Part shown: piece by piece, positions 5,942-6,251 of the stretch
Layout: each line of letters begins with the position of its first letter
Numbering within the stretch: position 1 is the stretch's first letter
NCBI GenBank assembly: GCA_001798565.1
Contig: MGSR01000062.1
Coordinates: 1-6,251 of the forward strand
Source: Deltaproteobacteria bacterium RIFCSPLOWO2_12_FULL_60_16
GTDB taxonomy: Bacteria > Desulfobacterota > Binatia > UBA9968
Length of the DNA stretch: 6,251 bases
Reading direction: 5' to 3'
The notes under the pieces: model-generated
Database searches by the model: none
What the model was told of the DNA's origin: nothing
The model's input: the letters and a program-made list of their open reading frames with translations, nothing else
Program-made: the position numbers and the translations under genes

Positions 5942-6251
5942 TTAATCCTCGGCTGACAGCCGCTGCATAATCTCATCCGCGATCCGCTCCAGATCTATCT
6001 CGCACTGCTCCTTGCTGTCCATATCGCGCAGGATCGCCTTGCGATTTTTCAGCTCGTCGTCACCCACGATCAAGGCGAATCTCGCCCGCAGCTTGTCGGC
6101 GCGCCTCATCTGGCTCTTGAGACTCTTCTCCTCCCCCTCGATTTCCACACGGAGCCCGCTGGCGCGCAACTGATGCGCCACCGGAAAAGCCCAGGCGCGC
6201 GCTGCCGGCCCGATCAAGACCATGTACAGGGCCGGGCCGGCGGTTGCCACG
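5942..6251 (-). CDS. hisS: Histidyl-tRNA synthetase, C-terminal fragment (5' part beyond window)
   Basis: About 102 codons are visible; the frame is open to the right edge and the start lies outside. The fragment is the class IIa C-terminal anticodon-binding domain of HisRS. The strand-helix start ALYMVLIGPAARAWAFPVA and the segment LRASGLRVEIEGEEKSLKSQ lead to MRRADKLRARFALIVGDDEL, the hallmark 'SLKxQMkxADKlgAryalIlGedEl' pattern of the family, followed by VxxKDM-like RDMDSKEQ and a terminal helix (DEIMQRL). The catalytic class II motifs and the HisA/HisB signatures are not in the window. The GTG complementary to 6248-6250 is an internal valine codon. The stop TAA is complementary to 5942-5944, and aspS follows after 34 bases, so the two synthetases are probably co-transcribed. 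Confidence 0.95.
   Translation of the reverse strand, partial: VATAGPALYMVLIGPAARAWAFPVAHQLRASGLRVEIEGEEKSLKSQMRRADKLRARFALIVGDDELKNRKAILRDMDSKEQCEIDLERIADEIMQRLSAED

Overview
The window is ordinary, densely packed, GC-rich bacterial chromosome with seven protein genes, two of them cut by the window edges. I see no mobile element, CRISPR array, tRNA or rRNA. The gene content suggests a Gram-negative, probably non-enteric bacterium of the Desulfobacterota/'deltaproteobacterial', Methylomirabilota (Rokubacteria/NC10) or a similar environmental lineage. The reasons are a hisS-aspS pair with AspRS residues of the non-discriminating kind, a coenzyme F420 biosynthesis gene outside Actinobacteria or Archaea, and a probable secreted lipoprotein. 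The assignment is an inference and not proven.

Left part, + strand (1-3381): the 3' portion of a peptide deformylase gene (def); cofH, encoding the radical-SAM enzyme that joins tyrosine to a ribityl-uracil to make the deazaflavin chromophore of F420; a small two-helix membrane protein with a PH-like cytosolic tail; and a UbiA/MenA-type membrane prenyltransferase. All four point the same way with gaps of 64, 48 and 25 bases, so they may be one transcription unit. No internal terminator is visible.

Right part, - strand (3396-6251): the 3' end of hisS, then complete aspS, then a gene for a putative lipoprotein with a TolB-N/CsgG/LpoB-like look. The gaps are 34 and 25 bases, again consistent with an operon. 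The two groups converge with only 14 bases between their stop codons.

The most unusual thing is not a gene. Three of the intergenic junctions are almost filled by degenerate tandem repeats with a strict 7-base period, and a fourth tract lies over the first codons of the lipoprotein gene. The repeat word differs from tract to tract (RYTGCCT, AATTTTN, CASAACY and SGTTAYT on the + strand), yet the period is always 7. Each tract sits where the downstream gene's ribosome-binding site should be, and those genes lack a clear Shine-Dalgarno sequence. The prenyltransferase gene, which has no repeat upstream, has a normal GGAG.
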